From NCBI GenBank assembly GCA_022457155.1, contig JAJGOT010000034.1, positions 2,537,501 to 2,601,500 on the forward strand: DNA of 64,000 bases, in the 5' to 3' direction. The notes beneath the pieces were generated by a model. The model did not search any database and was not told the origin of the DNA. It worked only from the letters and a program-made list of their open reading frames with translations. Source of the DNA: Cladopsammia gracilis (lineage: Eukaryota; Cnidaria; Anthozoa; Scleractinia; Dendrophylliidae). The position numbers and the translations under genes were made by a program. Below are positions 37,301 through 50,900 of the stretch, piece after piece (the first letter of the stretch is position 1; every line of letters starts with the position of its first letter).

Positions 37301-38927
37301 CATTGCTACGCTTTGTGATTGACTAAAAAAAAATCTTGCGCCACTTTCTCAACCAAGTTAAACCAAAACCTACTGTGACTTGCTCGCACGCGTTTTCCCG
37401 CGCATGGTGCCGGCGAAATGTATTTGCCTTGAGATTTTTTTGGTTCACTGAATTGTCAGCGCATGCGTTTTACGACACTCAAGTGAAAACCTCTCTAACA
37501 GCAGACAAAGTAACTACCTTGTTGGTTTTACTGCTGGGTGGAGGCGGTTTAACAAGTCGAAGCAGGATCTTCAGACAGGGTAATGTGATACTCTCCATGA
37601 TGAGTGGGCTTCGCACTTCAACAGACATCATGAACAATGTCATCACTGTAATGAAGGAAAACCAAAAGTATGACATTACAAAATAATGACTGATAAGAAC
37701 ACCTGTGTTTTGGAGCGAACGGTCAGTTAAGTTACATAGTGTATTAGATCAAAGCTTTATTTGTACTGGAAGCAGAGGGCTGGTAATCCCCTGGCGTCTA
37801 GAGAACTAAAAACAAAATTATGACAAGGAATAAAAAATAATATTTAGAAGAGAAATCCGTGAAAATAAAGTTAAATGATGTTTTGATGACTCCATGCCTT
37901 ACAATAGAAATCCAGAGGATTTTAGCTCATTCGTGCAGCTCTAAAAACGTACCACATCTCAAACGCATCTCCCAACAAGAGTCTTCCATCTCGACTGCAT
38001 TGCTTAAAAGCAACATTTCTCGACTGATTCCTGAGACCTACAAGGACAGAGAAAGGATTTTCATTTGTTTGGTTTACTGAAACAGTTGCTATCTACTGCT
38101 AACAATACTCTTTCAACAGATCTGGTCTACATGTTTTTGAAAACACTGTTCTTCAAAACGTCACAAATTGTCGATGAAATAAAGAATGCAGGTTTTGAAA
38201 GGCTTAGTAGTCAGATAATAATTTTGCTCACCACTGCTGGATTGGATTTGTGACTGTTGACAGCTTCCCCAACTGCTCCAATCAGGATTTCATTGAGTTG
38301 TGTTGTAGCATGTTCATTGTCCTTTGTTAGCAAACACAGGAGATGCCTCACATCACTTCTCATCTGTGGAGTACCTTCATGCAAGTTAAACTCTACCAAT
38401 TCTTGAATCAGGCCCTAGGGAATAATATTGTGAATCCGTATTAACTTCGTAACAACATCCTCTTTTACAATTTCATTAGGAAATCAGTGCCTTCAATTCA
38501 CTCAAATACATCTTTACAGATATACAGAAGGGCACTTCTGAAAATGCGGAATTTTAAACATGTATTATAGAAATCTTGATCATTTTTCAGCAAATTGACA
38601 CTTTTGGAGAGGGAATAAGTTATTTTTTATTGTCATACCATTATTTTTATCAATGTCCAGTGCAAAATAGCTGAGAAAAATTAGAAAATATGTCTTGTGT
38701 CTATTAGGGCTGCAACGATACATTTTCTCATGATACGATACATATCTCGATACAAGTGCCACGATATAATACATCATTACATACATTTTTCCAACAAACG
38801 CGGGAAGACAATTTGCAACATGTTACATCATGTAACATGATTCTAAAGTTCTGAGCATGTCTGTGAAGGCTCAACAGTCACTCCGCAAATTAAAGCCATT
38901 GATTTCAACTTCTCGATTACAATCAAT

Positions 38928-38969
<42 letters not shown>

Positions 38970-41900
38970 CTGTTATGTTGTTTGTTTTTTAAATATTTTG
39001 CAAAAGATATTGCTGTTGAATGAACGGGTTTAAAGGACAGAAGACTCAAGCCAGACCTCTTCCACCAGTTGCTTGCGAGTTCCCGGCACCATGGCTAATG
39101 CCCTCAAAAGTGTCACACAATGCTCTATTGCAGCAGAGGCACAGCCATAGCAATTACCCTGCAAACTCTTCACGCCAGATGACAGCAGCAGTGATCCACT
39201 GCTGGCATTCTCAAGTGGACCTTTACTCTCACGGCAATCATACTCCAGTAACTCTTTCCTAGAAGCCAGTACTTTCTGAAAAAGAAAAGGAGAAAAGGGA
39301 AGAACAAGATAACATGATAACATTTACTCCAGAGATGACTTTGGCAAGACAAAACACACCTGGGTTCAAACTATCTTCCATGCATTAATGGATCAGTTGC
39401 CACATATGCCTTTTTTTCAAATTGCTATTTTGTGCAGGTTTAACATTTTAATGCTATTGAATGTATATTTGATGGTAATGAAACGAAAATGTCAAAATGT
39501 AGATGGCCTCAATTCTTACTACCTTCTCTTATTCAACACACATACATTCATTCTCCAGTATGAAACAGCTGATTACAATTAACACTCCGAAGTAGAGGTG
39601 AATAGTGGCGGATGTGCCGAGCCGTAAAGCCATTAAATAGCCTACCCAAACAAGTTACTTAATGGTTACAAATGGGGGAAAAACTGCCGAGTAAAATCCA
39701 GAATGCCTTGCCGTGAATAACAAATACTGTTCCGAGTATGAGTAGCCAATGAGAGCGAGGAAAGTACTATGTTACCACTTGAGACTGTTTCTAACCTGTG
39801 TGATCTTGCTGAGCTCATCAAATGTTCCCTTGCATTCAACACAGTAGCGATGAGCCAGAGCCTGGATGGCCTTGTTGACGCCAGTGTTAGCAGACGAGCT
39901 GCTGCCTGATGTCGTAGATCCTGAAACTACAGATGCCACTGTCTGGGTTGTGCCAGATATGCCCTCCTGTCATGCAAGTGACAAGGTAAAAGTCAACATA
40001 ATCCAGTGCCTCGATTACCAGTTTATGTACATGTTGCATAAATTACTGACTGGAATATTAATACACCCTCGGTCGGATCGGATGCTCGTTCATCACAGAG
40101 GTAAACACCTGGAGCATCCTTTGGGTTTTCCAAAGCAAAAACAACAACAACAATAACAACAACAAAAATGCTTCTCAAAGGAATTTTCCTCGCATAGGGA
40201 ACTAAGTTTTGAATGTATGATTGCACTATTCAATTGCCATGTGATAAATTATTTTTCTTATTATTACTCTATTTTTATATATTTTCATTTTTGATTAGTA
40301 GACATTACGTTGGAATATCGATACTAAAAGATGCATGTAAAAAGTTGTTGGTTTCACACCCTCTCAAAGTGAAAGATATTTCACCCACCAAAGAAATGCA
40401 CTACAGGTGTGTTTAAAGTGACGGTATTACTTACCTGCAGTGGGTCTTGCTGTCCATGTTCCAGTAACCTGTTTAGTAGAAGGTCTAATGGCTGTCTGTG
40501 GGACACAAGCTGCCGATACACTCTGTCTGCACGCTCCAACAGGGAGTTGATGTTAGCAACAGCCTGTGAAAAGAAGGATTGCATTGACATTAACAAGATG
40601 AATACGATTTAGAACGGAAAGAATCCCGGGGTAACATGAAAATGCGATGGGAGATGCGATCACCACAGAGTAACAGTATCCATGGGGGCAGTCTCCATCC
40701 AGGAGCTAGCTAACAACAGTGGAAGCTCCTGGATGTCCTCAGTGCCCAACCTCCACATATTAATTTCCCTTTTAACTTCAACACCTTACACACATCATTA
40801 ACACTGACGTCTCTCCAAGGGGGTCAATTCGAGTACGTGACCAACCTGCTTCATCATTACTTCAAAGCAACCTTTTTTAGATGGAGAGTCAGGGCTGATC
40901 CCAAATGAATCCACTTAAACCCGATACTCCCACCCCTTCATACCATACACCTTCTTTCTTCATGATTATAGTTAAAACAAACAAAATACCTTCTTGCGAT
41001 CCTCTTCATTCTCAATTGGATCCACAGCACAGCAGGGTCTGGCTGTCAGAGTGTAGTCAAACTTGGCATATTTGCAGAAACCGCAAGCATTGCACAGGAA
41101 TGGATCTCTCTCATCATAGTTGATAGACCTAAAACAAACAAACCAGACAATTTGCGTCAGACTGAGCACGGTAAGCATTATTGAATGTGTTGTTTTGTTA
41201 CAAGCTTTCATTGTTACACACACAAAAAAACGGATTAAACCACACAATGTTGAATTTACCATGCGACGGAAAGCAATCGTAGTAGACATCATTGCAGTAG
41301 ATAGAGTACTCCACGTAAAAGGCTGACTAATGCACAAAAACCCTGTCCCCAATTGCTATTTTGACCCATTCAAGACAAACAAACCTGCACTTATGGCACT
41401 GATAGACATTTTCTCCACAGTTGCTGCACACTCCAGGATTAGCATTAACAGATGCACTACAGCGAGGGCACTGCAAAGTTTCAGATGAAGCCTACAAGAC
41501 AGAATGGCAAGTCAATTCCAGACAAACAAAGGATGGTTCACTTGTCATGATCACATGTATTATTTAATTTTTTTGTACGCTGTCTTTATCAAGTCGTATC
41601 CATGTGGTCTGCAAAGGTTTAGACAGCTTTCTTTTGATAGACAGTGACACATGTTAGTGCACATTTCAGTTCAATTGACTTGAAGAATCTCACGATTTAA
41701 GCACACTATGACCTCTGCTTTCTTAAATGCACACCCCCGGGGCCCAAATAATTATTACTTATTTTATTGCCTTATTTTTCTGTAGCTTATTTTCTTGGAT
41801 TTCTTGTCTTAGACTAGGCTTGTTAACATTAGACAGACTATTGGAGGTAAGTTAAAGGAGAGGACAATTTCCAAATCTCTCACTGATAAAAGTACACGAA

Positions 41901-44900
41901 ATATAATGAATAGTCCATTTTCCAGTTGTGTGCTTGGTGACCTTGCCTTTGAGTGGAAGTGAGGCTGGAGATGACCTTGCTTTGATACAAACCTTTCTGC
42001 CTTTCATATGTTAATAATGCTGTTCTCATGCTAACTAGGTAAATTTACATCTGAAAATCTCCAAGGTCTGTATCACAACAAGGTCAACTTCAACCTCGCT
42101 TCCACTCAAAGGCCAGGACACTAAGAAGACAACTGTAAAATGGTCTATTCTGAAAGAGGCTTCTTCCACTGACTTTATAAACATTGGCAAAATATTTATA
42201 TTTGCCTAGTGACCCGCAGCGGCCTGCAGCGGTTATTACCATAAAAAATACAAAATACAATTCAATAAAGTTTAAAATACTCTAAGTTATTTTTTTCAGG
42301 TGTCTTCTGACTCTCTTCAATTCAGTTAACAAAACGTGTCTTTGAAACAGCGGTTTTTAGATAAGGAAATGTTGGAACCCTTACCTGAAAGTTCTCATAA
42401 AAATCAGCATATTCAATCATCAAGTTGCAGGCAACTATTGGCAGTGGAAAATCAACCTGTAAACAGAAACCCAATACGAAAATTTACACAAGAATGTCTA
42501 ACTAGAGGGACAAAATGTACTTGAAAGATGAACATTTTAATGATCCTAACCTTAAGCTCTGTTTGCCCAGGCGTAAGATGACATTTTTTTGCCTTGTGCC
42601 ACAATGACCTCCTGCAAAACATACCACTTGTCAACATTTATGCAATAAACAAGGAACAGCTACAGTTAAACTATATGTCTTGTTTTATTCACGTATGCTA
42701 CAAGTGCTTTTGATACGCACACAATTACGTAATGTTTGTATAGGCAATCATACAGTTTCGAGTTCAATTTGGGATTAATTTGCACTCGTCACTTTTGAAA
42801 AACTCACAAGTGCAAATTAATCCCAAATTGAATGAACCGTATGATTACTTATTAATAATTATACATGAAAAAATTTGCATCCATTTTTTTGAAAAAAAAA
42901 ATTCTTTTTTTTACAAAACATTTTTGCATCAATTTTTTTAATTTGTAATTTGCACTGGTGTTACACTTGAACTGCACTGCTCTTAGAGTAATTTTTTCAT
43001 GTATATTATTAATAGAGTAATGCTCTATACTTTTTTATAACACTCATTATTAAATACTCACTTGTTCTTCAGCTCCACAACTGCCTGCACCGTGCGATTG
43101 TTGTAGTACAAGTTAATGGTTCGGACCTGAGAACAACAAAATGTCTAGTTAGGTATGTTTTGAAATATTATAAGAAAACAACAGCCACTATCAAATGCTG
43201 CAAGAGTGTGGGAAATAAACATAATTAGCATTTACACTGTAATTTATTATCTACTTTATTATCCAAATATTTGCAACATCCTGTTTCTTCTTTTGAGGAC
43301 TTGAGTTGAATAATGAACATTTTGTTGTTTTCAGGAAGTTATTTATTACTCATGTGCGAAGCGGCATGAGGTAAGGTTTCGGCTCCATTTTTTCTTGTTA
43401 TTATTACTCATGCGCGTAGCGGCATGAGGTAAGGTTTCGGCTCCGTTTTTCTTGTTATTTTTATTTTTTGTGTCACAATTTTGCATGCAAATTTATGCAC
43501 GCATATTTTAAATTGTACACTTCCGGTTCATAGCTTTGCCACTACACTTCCTGTTTAGTGACTTCCGCCTACTCTCACTTCCGGTAAAAGAGCGTTACTC
43601 AAGTGTCACGACAGCGTCTCCTACAACCCTACTTACATTAGCAATGTTCATGTTTGGTATATATAAGACTTAGAAGAATCATTCCCTTCATTGTGGTACA
43701 GCCTTCATTTCCAAAACAATCAATAGTAAACAACGTGGTTTGCAGGAACAATGACTGAATGAAAGGAGTACTCTTCGCCATGTCGGACATCTTCTTATCA
43801 TTTTTAAAATATATCATAAAACTAACTTACGCATGCGCATGAGTAAAGGCTGCTAGGAGCCTCTTGTTTATAAGACACGTTATACAAATTCTTAAAAATC
43901 TGTCATCTTCCCAAAATCGCAAAACAGAGGTGATGTTCCATATACCAAGTATATTGTCTATTGTGTTGTTCTATTGTCAAGTCTATTGTGATTTCCTATT
44001 GTCAAGTCTTGTGTGTTGTTCTATTGTCGAGTCTATTGAGATTTTTCTATTCTCAAGTCTTTTGTGTTGTGTTATTGTCAAGTATATTGTGTTGTTCTAT
44101 TGTCAAGTCTTTTGTGTTGTGTTATTGTCAAGTCTTTTGTATTGTTCTATTGTCAAGTCTTTTGTGTTGTTCTATATATTGTCAAGTCTTTTGTGTTGTG
44201 TTATTGTCAAGTATATTGTGTTGTTCTATTGTCAAGTCTTTTGTGTTGTTCTATATATTGTCAAGTCTTTTGTGTTGTGTTATTGTCAAGTATATTGTGT
44301 TGTTCAATTGTCAAGTCTTGTGTGTTGTTCTATTGTTAAGTCTTTTGTGTTGTGTTATTGCCAGGTATATTGTGTTGTTCTATTGTCAAGTCTATTGTGT
44401 TGTTCTATTGTCAAGTCTTGTGTGTTGTTCTATTGTCAAGTCTTTTGTGTAGTGTTATTGTCAAGTCTTTTGTGTTGTTCTATTGTCAAGTCTTGTGTGT
44501 TGTTCTATTGTCAAGTCTTTTGTGTTGTTCTATTATCAAGTCTTTTGTGTTGTTCTATTGTCAAGTCTTTTGTGTTGTTCTATATATTGTCAAGTCTTTT
44601 GTGTTGTGTTATTGTCAAGTCTATTGTGTTGTTTTATTGTCAAGTCTTTTGTGTTGTTCTATTGTCAAGTCTTTTGTGTTGTTCTATTTTCAAGTCTATT
44701 GTGTTGTTTGATAGGTTGATCGTTTCCATAGGTAACCATTAACCAATCATAGCTCATATTGGTTGCCCAAATGATCCCAAAAATCTCATTGCCAAAACAT
44801 TGGTGCTCAGTCTCCCTGCAGTATCTGAAGGGACAAATTGAGTTGACATGAAAAATTTCCTGCAATAAGGTAATGAAACCTACCATTTTCTGTCGTTTAA

Positions 44901-47900
44901 GATCAGCAATCCTTAACGTAACTCTTGAGATTGTGTGACTCCCAATTAGCTTTACAAGCTGGCATGTGGTGGTGAAGCGAGAGTCTCCTTTAATGTTGGA
45001 CAGCTTAAGGCTCTGTAAAATATAAAATGTACAGACAAATTACAAAAAAACACATTACCTCACAGTGGCATTAACTTTCTTTCTTTCATTTTTAGCTTTT
45101 CTAGTGTGGCACCAAATACACAATACCAACAATTACACAAATACACACAATACCAACAATTACAAAAGCAAAGAATAACAAATACATTGAATGTTGTAAA
45201 AGAACCGGAAACATTATAAAAAAGCGTACATTCTAGCCGAAGATTCATCAAAAGGTTTAATCTGCTCAGTAAATAATGCCCTTTCATTGGGATGATAGAA
45301 GAATCTCACCTGGAATGGTACTTCTGGGTTATTACACACAAGGCAGGGATCACTCTCTAGGTAATAACCATCAAACTCTACAAATCCTGACAACATCCTA
45401 AAACAAGAGAAACAAACGCATCATTTAACCCTGCCACTCATATAATCAAGCATTTAGTTCTGTGATGAAGATCCAACTTTTACAACTTTTACAACTTTGC
45501 GCAAAATCCCAAAACTTGTGAGATCATTCAAACAAACTATGTCACCATTTTTAGTGTTACTGTAAAAAACACCAAAAGACATATAATATCAGTAAAGAAC
45601 TGGAAACCCAACAATTATCGTCCAGTTTTGATGTAACTCCTTTAAATGAGCAGTACTTCTTGACAATCATGAGGTTGGCCACTGTTAGAGTTTAGAGGTT
45701 TAGCAATGTTATCTAGCTTGGATATTTTGCGCCTTTATAGTGCTTAGAATGTAAAGAGGACGGGTAGGTACAATGTACAGTCAACTCTCTTAATGGACAC
45801 CTCCTGCCATTTTTCAGTCACTTTACTGTAACTCTCTAAGACGGGCAACGGACACTTCAGAAGTGCTTTTTGTTAGTGAAAAATACTTCAAAACGGAAAG
45901 CAAGTGCTGAATATTAACAAAAACATCCACTTTTCTAATGTTATTTTTGTTCCACTTTGTAAGTTTTGCTTAAGTAAACGATTTTAAACAGACTTATAAA
46001 AGACGTGTATTCATTGTGCATAGGTTCAGCTTTATTACCTCAGAATTACTGGTGTCATGTTACCTCTCTCCCAACAGTGTCCGTCTTAGAGACAGTTGAC
46101 TGTAAAACAACACAGAAATGACTGCCACCAGGCAATGCTGCTTTATTTCACATTCAGTTTTGTTGTAACAATAATGAATCCATACTTCAGTTGTGCCTAA
46201 GTTTGGAAATTTGTTACATCTTTGACTGCTGCAGAAAAATAGCTGCTGTTATATGATACCATAACAATCCTCGAGGCACACATCGTTACCTGTATACATT
46301 GGAGTTTGGATGGTTTGAGAGAACATTGTTCTGCATCATCAGAACTTGAACTGCTTTCACACAGTAATCCTGCAACTGTAGATATGCCAAGGTTAATGAA
46401 GGGCAATTTTACTAAACAACTAGATTCGGGTCATTTCTTTCAGACTACATGAACTCAAAATCCATTTTGAAAGCCATTGATAATTTCCTTGCTGAAAACA
46501 TATTTGAATTGACATGTAATAAAACATTTACATAAAGCCTGAATATATACGTGGTTACTAAATGTCTTCTAGTGTCTAATATTCGGAAGCTGTGAATGCG
46601 CGTTACACGTTTCAACCCACTTATGGGTTTCTGGTTAAAGCAACAGGCTGGTAAGCACTTCTACTGAAACACCAAATTTACAAGATTACTTAAGCCTTGT
46701 TAGTACCTCATCTGTGTTTGATTCACACTTGATTGTGAAGTAACCAAGAAGGTCAACAAACTGTGCTGCTCGTCGTCCATAGTCAGGCAAACATGGCCAG
46801 ATTTTCCACATCATGCTTGACAATTTTACTTGCTGAGTACTAGTTGAATACCTACAAATATATAGATAAACACAAATTTCATGAACAAGGCCATGCATGC
46901 CGCATAGAGGACCACAGACTGCCCAATCAGATCATCTTTCATGAGCTATTGAATGGCACTGGCAGCACAGTAAGGCCAATGAATAGGTGGAAGAACTGTA
47001 TTTAGGAGGACCTCCAGTGGGTCCACAGCAGTCTTGACAATTGGTAGCAGGAGACTCAGAATCACTGTGGAAAGCAATATTCTGTACAAGCACAAGCCAC
47101 TGTGAAGAACTTCTTGGTATTCACAAAGGCTCACGTCACAACTGATAGGATGATGATGATGATAAAGATGAGCTGCCAAATACAGTTCTCCAATAATTTG
47201 TCTCAGTTAAGTATCCACTTACCTGTCTTTGATTCTTTTTTTGCAACAAGTAATGACATACAAATCATGAATATTAACAACAGAACTTTCTTAACCCTTT
47301 CTAACCATGATTAAATTTAACGAGGTTCTAACATTCTGCGGTGTGGCCATTCTGCGGCATGACCATTGAAATGAAAGTTCTTCACCAGTACTTTCTATGA
47401 TACTGTTTGCTTTTCAGTTTTTTTCACAAATTTCGGATTATTTTTTGATTTGGCTACTCGTGGGAGTGAAAGTGTTAAGTTAATCAAGAATACTCGAGAC
47501 AGGTGATTGACATACTTGTGCATGCTGTACAGCAGCTCATGTGCCTGCCATCTCACAGCAGTCGAGTTTGACTCCAACAGGAAATTCTGGACAAACTGGG
47601 TCATCACCTCCTCATCAACAGCATCGTTTAACAATTGAACCAGACTTTGAGCAGCTGCTATATATACAACAGACAAAGAAGATATCTGTGACAAACCATA
47701 CCAAATTTAAACATGTATTTAAACAGATGTAGCCAAAGCGGCAGAATGCAGAATGGGTTGGGTTGGTCATACAGCGTTATGGCCTTATACATCTTCTGGC
47801 TCGGACGGAATTGAGTTAGCTACGTTTAACACACCAGAAGTCAATTAAAGTCCATCATCAAAGCTTCTTTAACAACAAAACATCAAATTCACCACTAAAC

Positions 47901-50900
47901 ACAATTCCTTTTCAATTCAGGAAGCTATATAGTAATATAGATAGTCAACAATTTGTACTTGGTTAGTGCATTCAGTAGCTGTGCAAAATCGCTGTTGTGG
48001 CCAGTACATACTAACGAAAAAGGGGAACGTGCAACCACAACTTAACTTTACCTTCACTTCTTCCATTGTCTGCTGAGCCTGCAAAGAAAGAAAAACCTTA
48101 AGTAAAGTATAATTATATAGGTAACCTACTCACCCTTTGAAAAAAGGTACTAGTCAACATTACCATTTGTAACAAAACAATACACAATGCAACAGTCATA
48201 AGTTTTATACCCAAATCGTTAAGACTCCTAGTGTGAGCTTTGTTGAGTAAATACAGTAAATTCTGTTAAGACCGATGCCCCTGTATTGGCTGGTTCTGGC
48301 CGTATTTCACCTGTATTTCACCTGTTCATCTAGAGCTGCTGCTGAACGTGTCTGGCTTAGACAGAGTTCACTGTAGTTTTCTGCTGTGTTGCAAATGATT
48401 CAACAATGAAAATCCTTGGAAAACAAGCTAACCTGTTGTCTTCTCTTTGTCTTTGTCTTTGTCTTTGTCCTTTTCCTTTTCCTTGTCCTTATCCTTCTCT
48501 TTACTCCTTGACTTGTCTTTGTCCTTGTCCTTGTCCTTCTTGCTCTTCTGTGGTGAGGTAGATGGCTGTGACTTCATTTCACAGATGGCATAACCCAGCA
48601 GTTGTAACATCAAAGGAGTGACACCCTCTTCAAACAAATAGCTGCTCCTCAACAGAAATGGCAGCGTGTCTAAAATGAATGAACATTACTGTTACTACCT
48701 CCCTTCATTACGCATAACAAGAAGCTGTACACAGCTTGAACATGTGGCATCTTTAACCCATTGCAGTATTGATTCCCAAGTGTTTTGAGTACTTTTATGG
48801 AGAAACATAAGCTTAATATTATGTTAAAAAGTAAGACACACTACATTCACTACATTTTCAGCCAACACTTTAAACCACGATTGCTAACTGAAATGGCAAG
48901 TTGTATAAAACACAAAACTTGCCAGAACAAAAATCCCACAGCAAGAAGCAGTAAACACAATATCAAACGGTAATATCCATCCATGAATGCCTTGCATTGT
49001 CTTGAAAACTTGTACACCGTAAATCTTCCTTCTGCTTCTCAAGTCAACACATGGAGATCACGAGGTCGCGTGTCAACCAATCAGACTATCATATGTGTGC
49101 ATAAATTTGCATGCACTTATGTGACATGACAAAGAAAAACAGAGCTGAATTTATAACTCATCGGCTACTCCACGAGTAATGACTGTGCCAAATGACTTTT
49201 GCTAAACCACAACACATGGCCAGAATTATGCTTATCAGTGTCGTAGTGTTCGAGTGGTCTCCCTCCCCATGCCCCCTCCCTAATGAGCCATGACAGTTCT
49301 ATTAAACTTCTGGGTCTATAATAAGACTGTTCATGGCAATTCAATACCTCTTTCTTGCAGACAGAATGCTTGCCAGTTACTGATACGACTTGATGCCACT
49401 TCAGAACAAGCTTTAAGGTGTTCAATCTGCAGCACAAGAAATTCAATCATCTTTCAATGCACTAGTCAAGGTTACGGTAACATAATGGGATATGCCACTA
49501 CATACAACACTGACACTAGTTTATTATCAACCTTGAATAACTACTAACGTAGTAACATAATCAGAGTACCCCTCATAACTAGTAAAGTTATCAGAGTGCT
49601 CCTTATAACTACGAAAGTGATCACAGTACCCCTCAAACTACTAACGTAATCAGAGTACCCCTTATAACTACTAACGTGATCAGAGTGCCCCTAATGACTA
49701 CTAACGTAATCAGAGTACCCCTTATAACTACTAACGTGATCAGAGTGCCCCTAATGACTACTAACGTAATCAGAGTACCCCTTATAACTACTAACGTGAT
49801 CAGAGTGCCCCTAATGACTACTAACGTAATCAGAGTACCCCTTATAACTACTAACGTGATCAGAGTGCCCCTAATGACTACTAACGTAATCAGAGTACCC
49901 CTTATAACTACTAACGTAATCACAGTACCCTTTATAATTACTAACGTAATCACAGTACCCCTAATAAGTATTAACGTAATCACAGTACCCTTTATAATTA
50001 CTAACGTCATCACAGTGCCCCTTGTAACTGCTAACGTAATCATAGTACCCCTTATAACTACTAACGTAATCAGAGTGCCCCTCATAACTACTAACATAAT
50101 CAGAGTACCCCTCATAACTACTAACGTCATCAAAGTGCCCCTTATAACTACCAACATAAATTGCTTGCTTAGTCCTCTTCGTATTAAACACATAAGGCCA
50201 TCTGACCAATACTTACCAAAGTAATAAGGGTATCGTATGGAAGACTGATTGGTGCAAATTTGGAAAACTCATAACTGAATCCACCTTGTTCGCTGAGTTC
50301 CCTGTTGAAGAAAAAGACGCTTGATTGGTTAATGCTTGGTTATTTAAATACAACGGACACAAACACAGCAGTAAATGTGCAAGAGCCCACGAGTCTGTGT
50401 GAAACTAAGCTACAAGCCAGACAGGGTTACTTATTACTTTAGACTATGAGGTACCCACAACGAACGTCCAGTGCAAGTCCAGTCCTACAAGCAATTGCAA
50501 AAAGAGTTGAGACATTGTGTACTGTAGTGCATATTTCGAGGCCAACATGGTTTTCAGGAAGTCCCCACCCCTCCCCCCTTATCAATGTTGTACCAGAACA
50601 AAAATGCCATTCAAACTAACAGTCATCAACATTGAAAGGGGGAGGGGGGTCAGTAGCACATGGCATTGATTGGATTTGTGTTACGCGGTCGCTTTTATAC
50701 GGACTGAACATTTTTTTTTTGGAAAGTGTCTCAACCTTTTTGCAACTGCTTGTAGCTCTACAACCTTTCACATGTAATTGAAAGCAGCAAACATGTAAAG
50801 CTCAGACGATCTGCCTACTAGGATTATCCGAGTACAACAGCCTTTCTCATGTTATGAATGACTAATGACGGATTGATGGTTGAATGAAAGAAAGAATGAG

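Noticed and set aside
43864..44742. 292-codon plus-strand open frame with a repeating Cys/Val/Leu pattern
   Set aside because: It is generated by a stop-free 25-bp minisatellite. All three frames are open and the composition is that of the repeat.
49539..50155. CRISPR-like array of regular 30-bp units
   Set aside because: Units are directly adjacent without unique spacers, and the setting is an animal intron.
49633..50224. Open frames of ~182-186 codons on both strands
   Set aside because: Produced by a 30-bp repeat without stops. The true coding sequence nearby is UBR4 exon 22, at the very edge.
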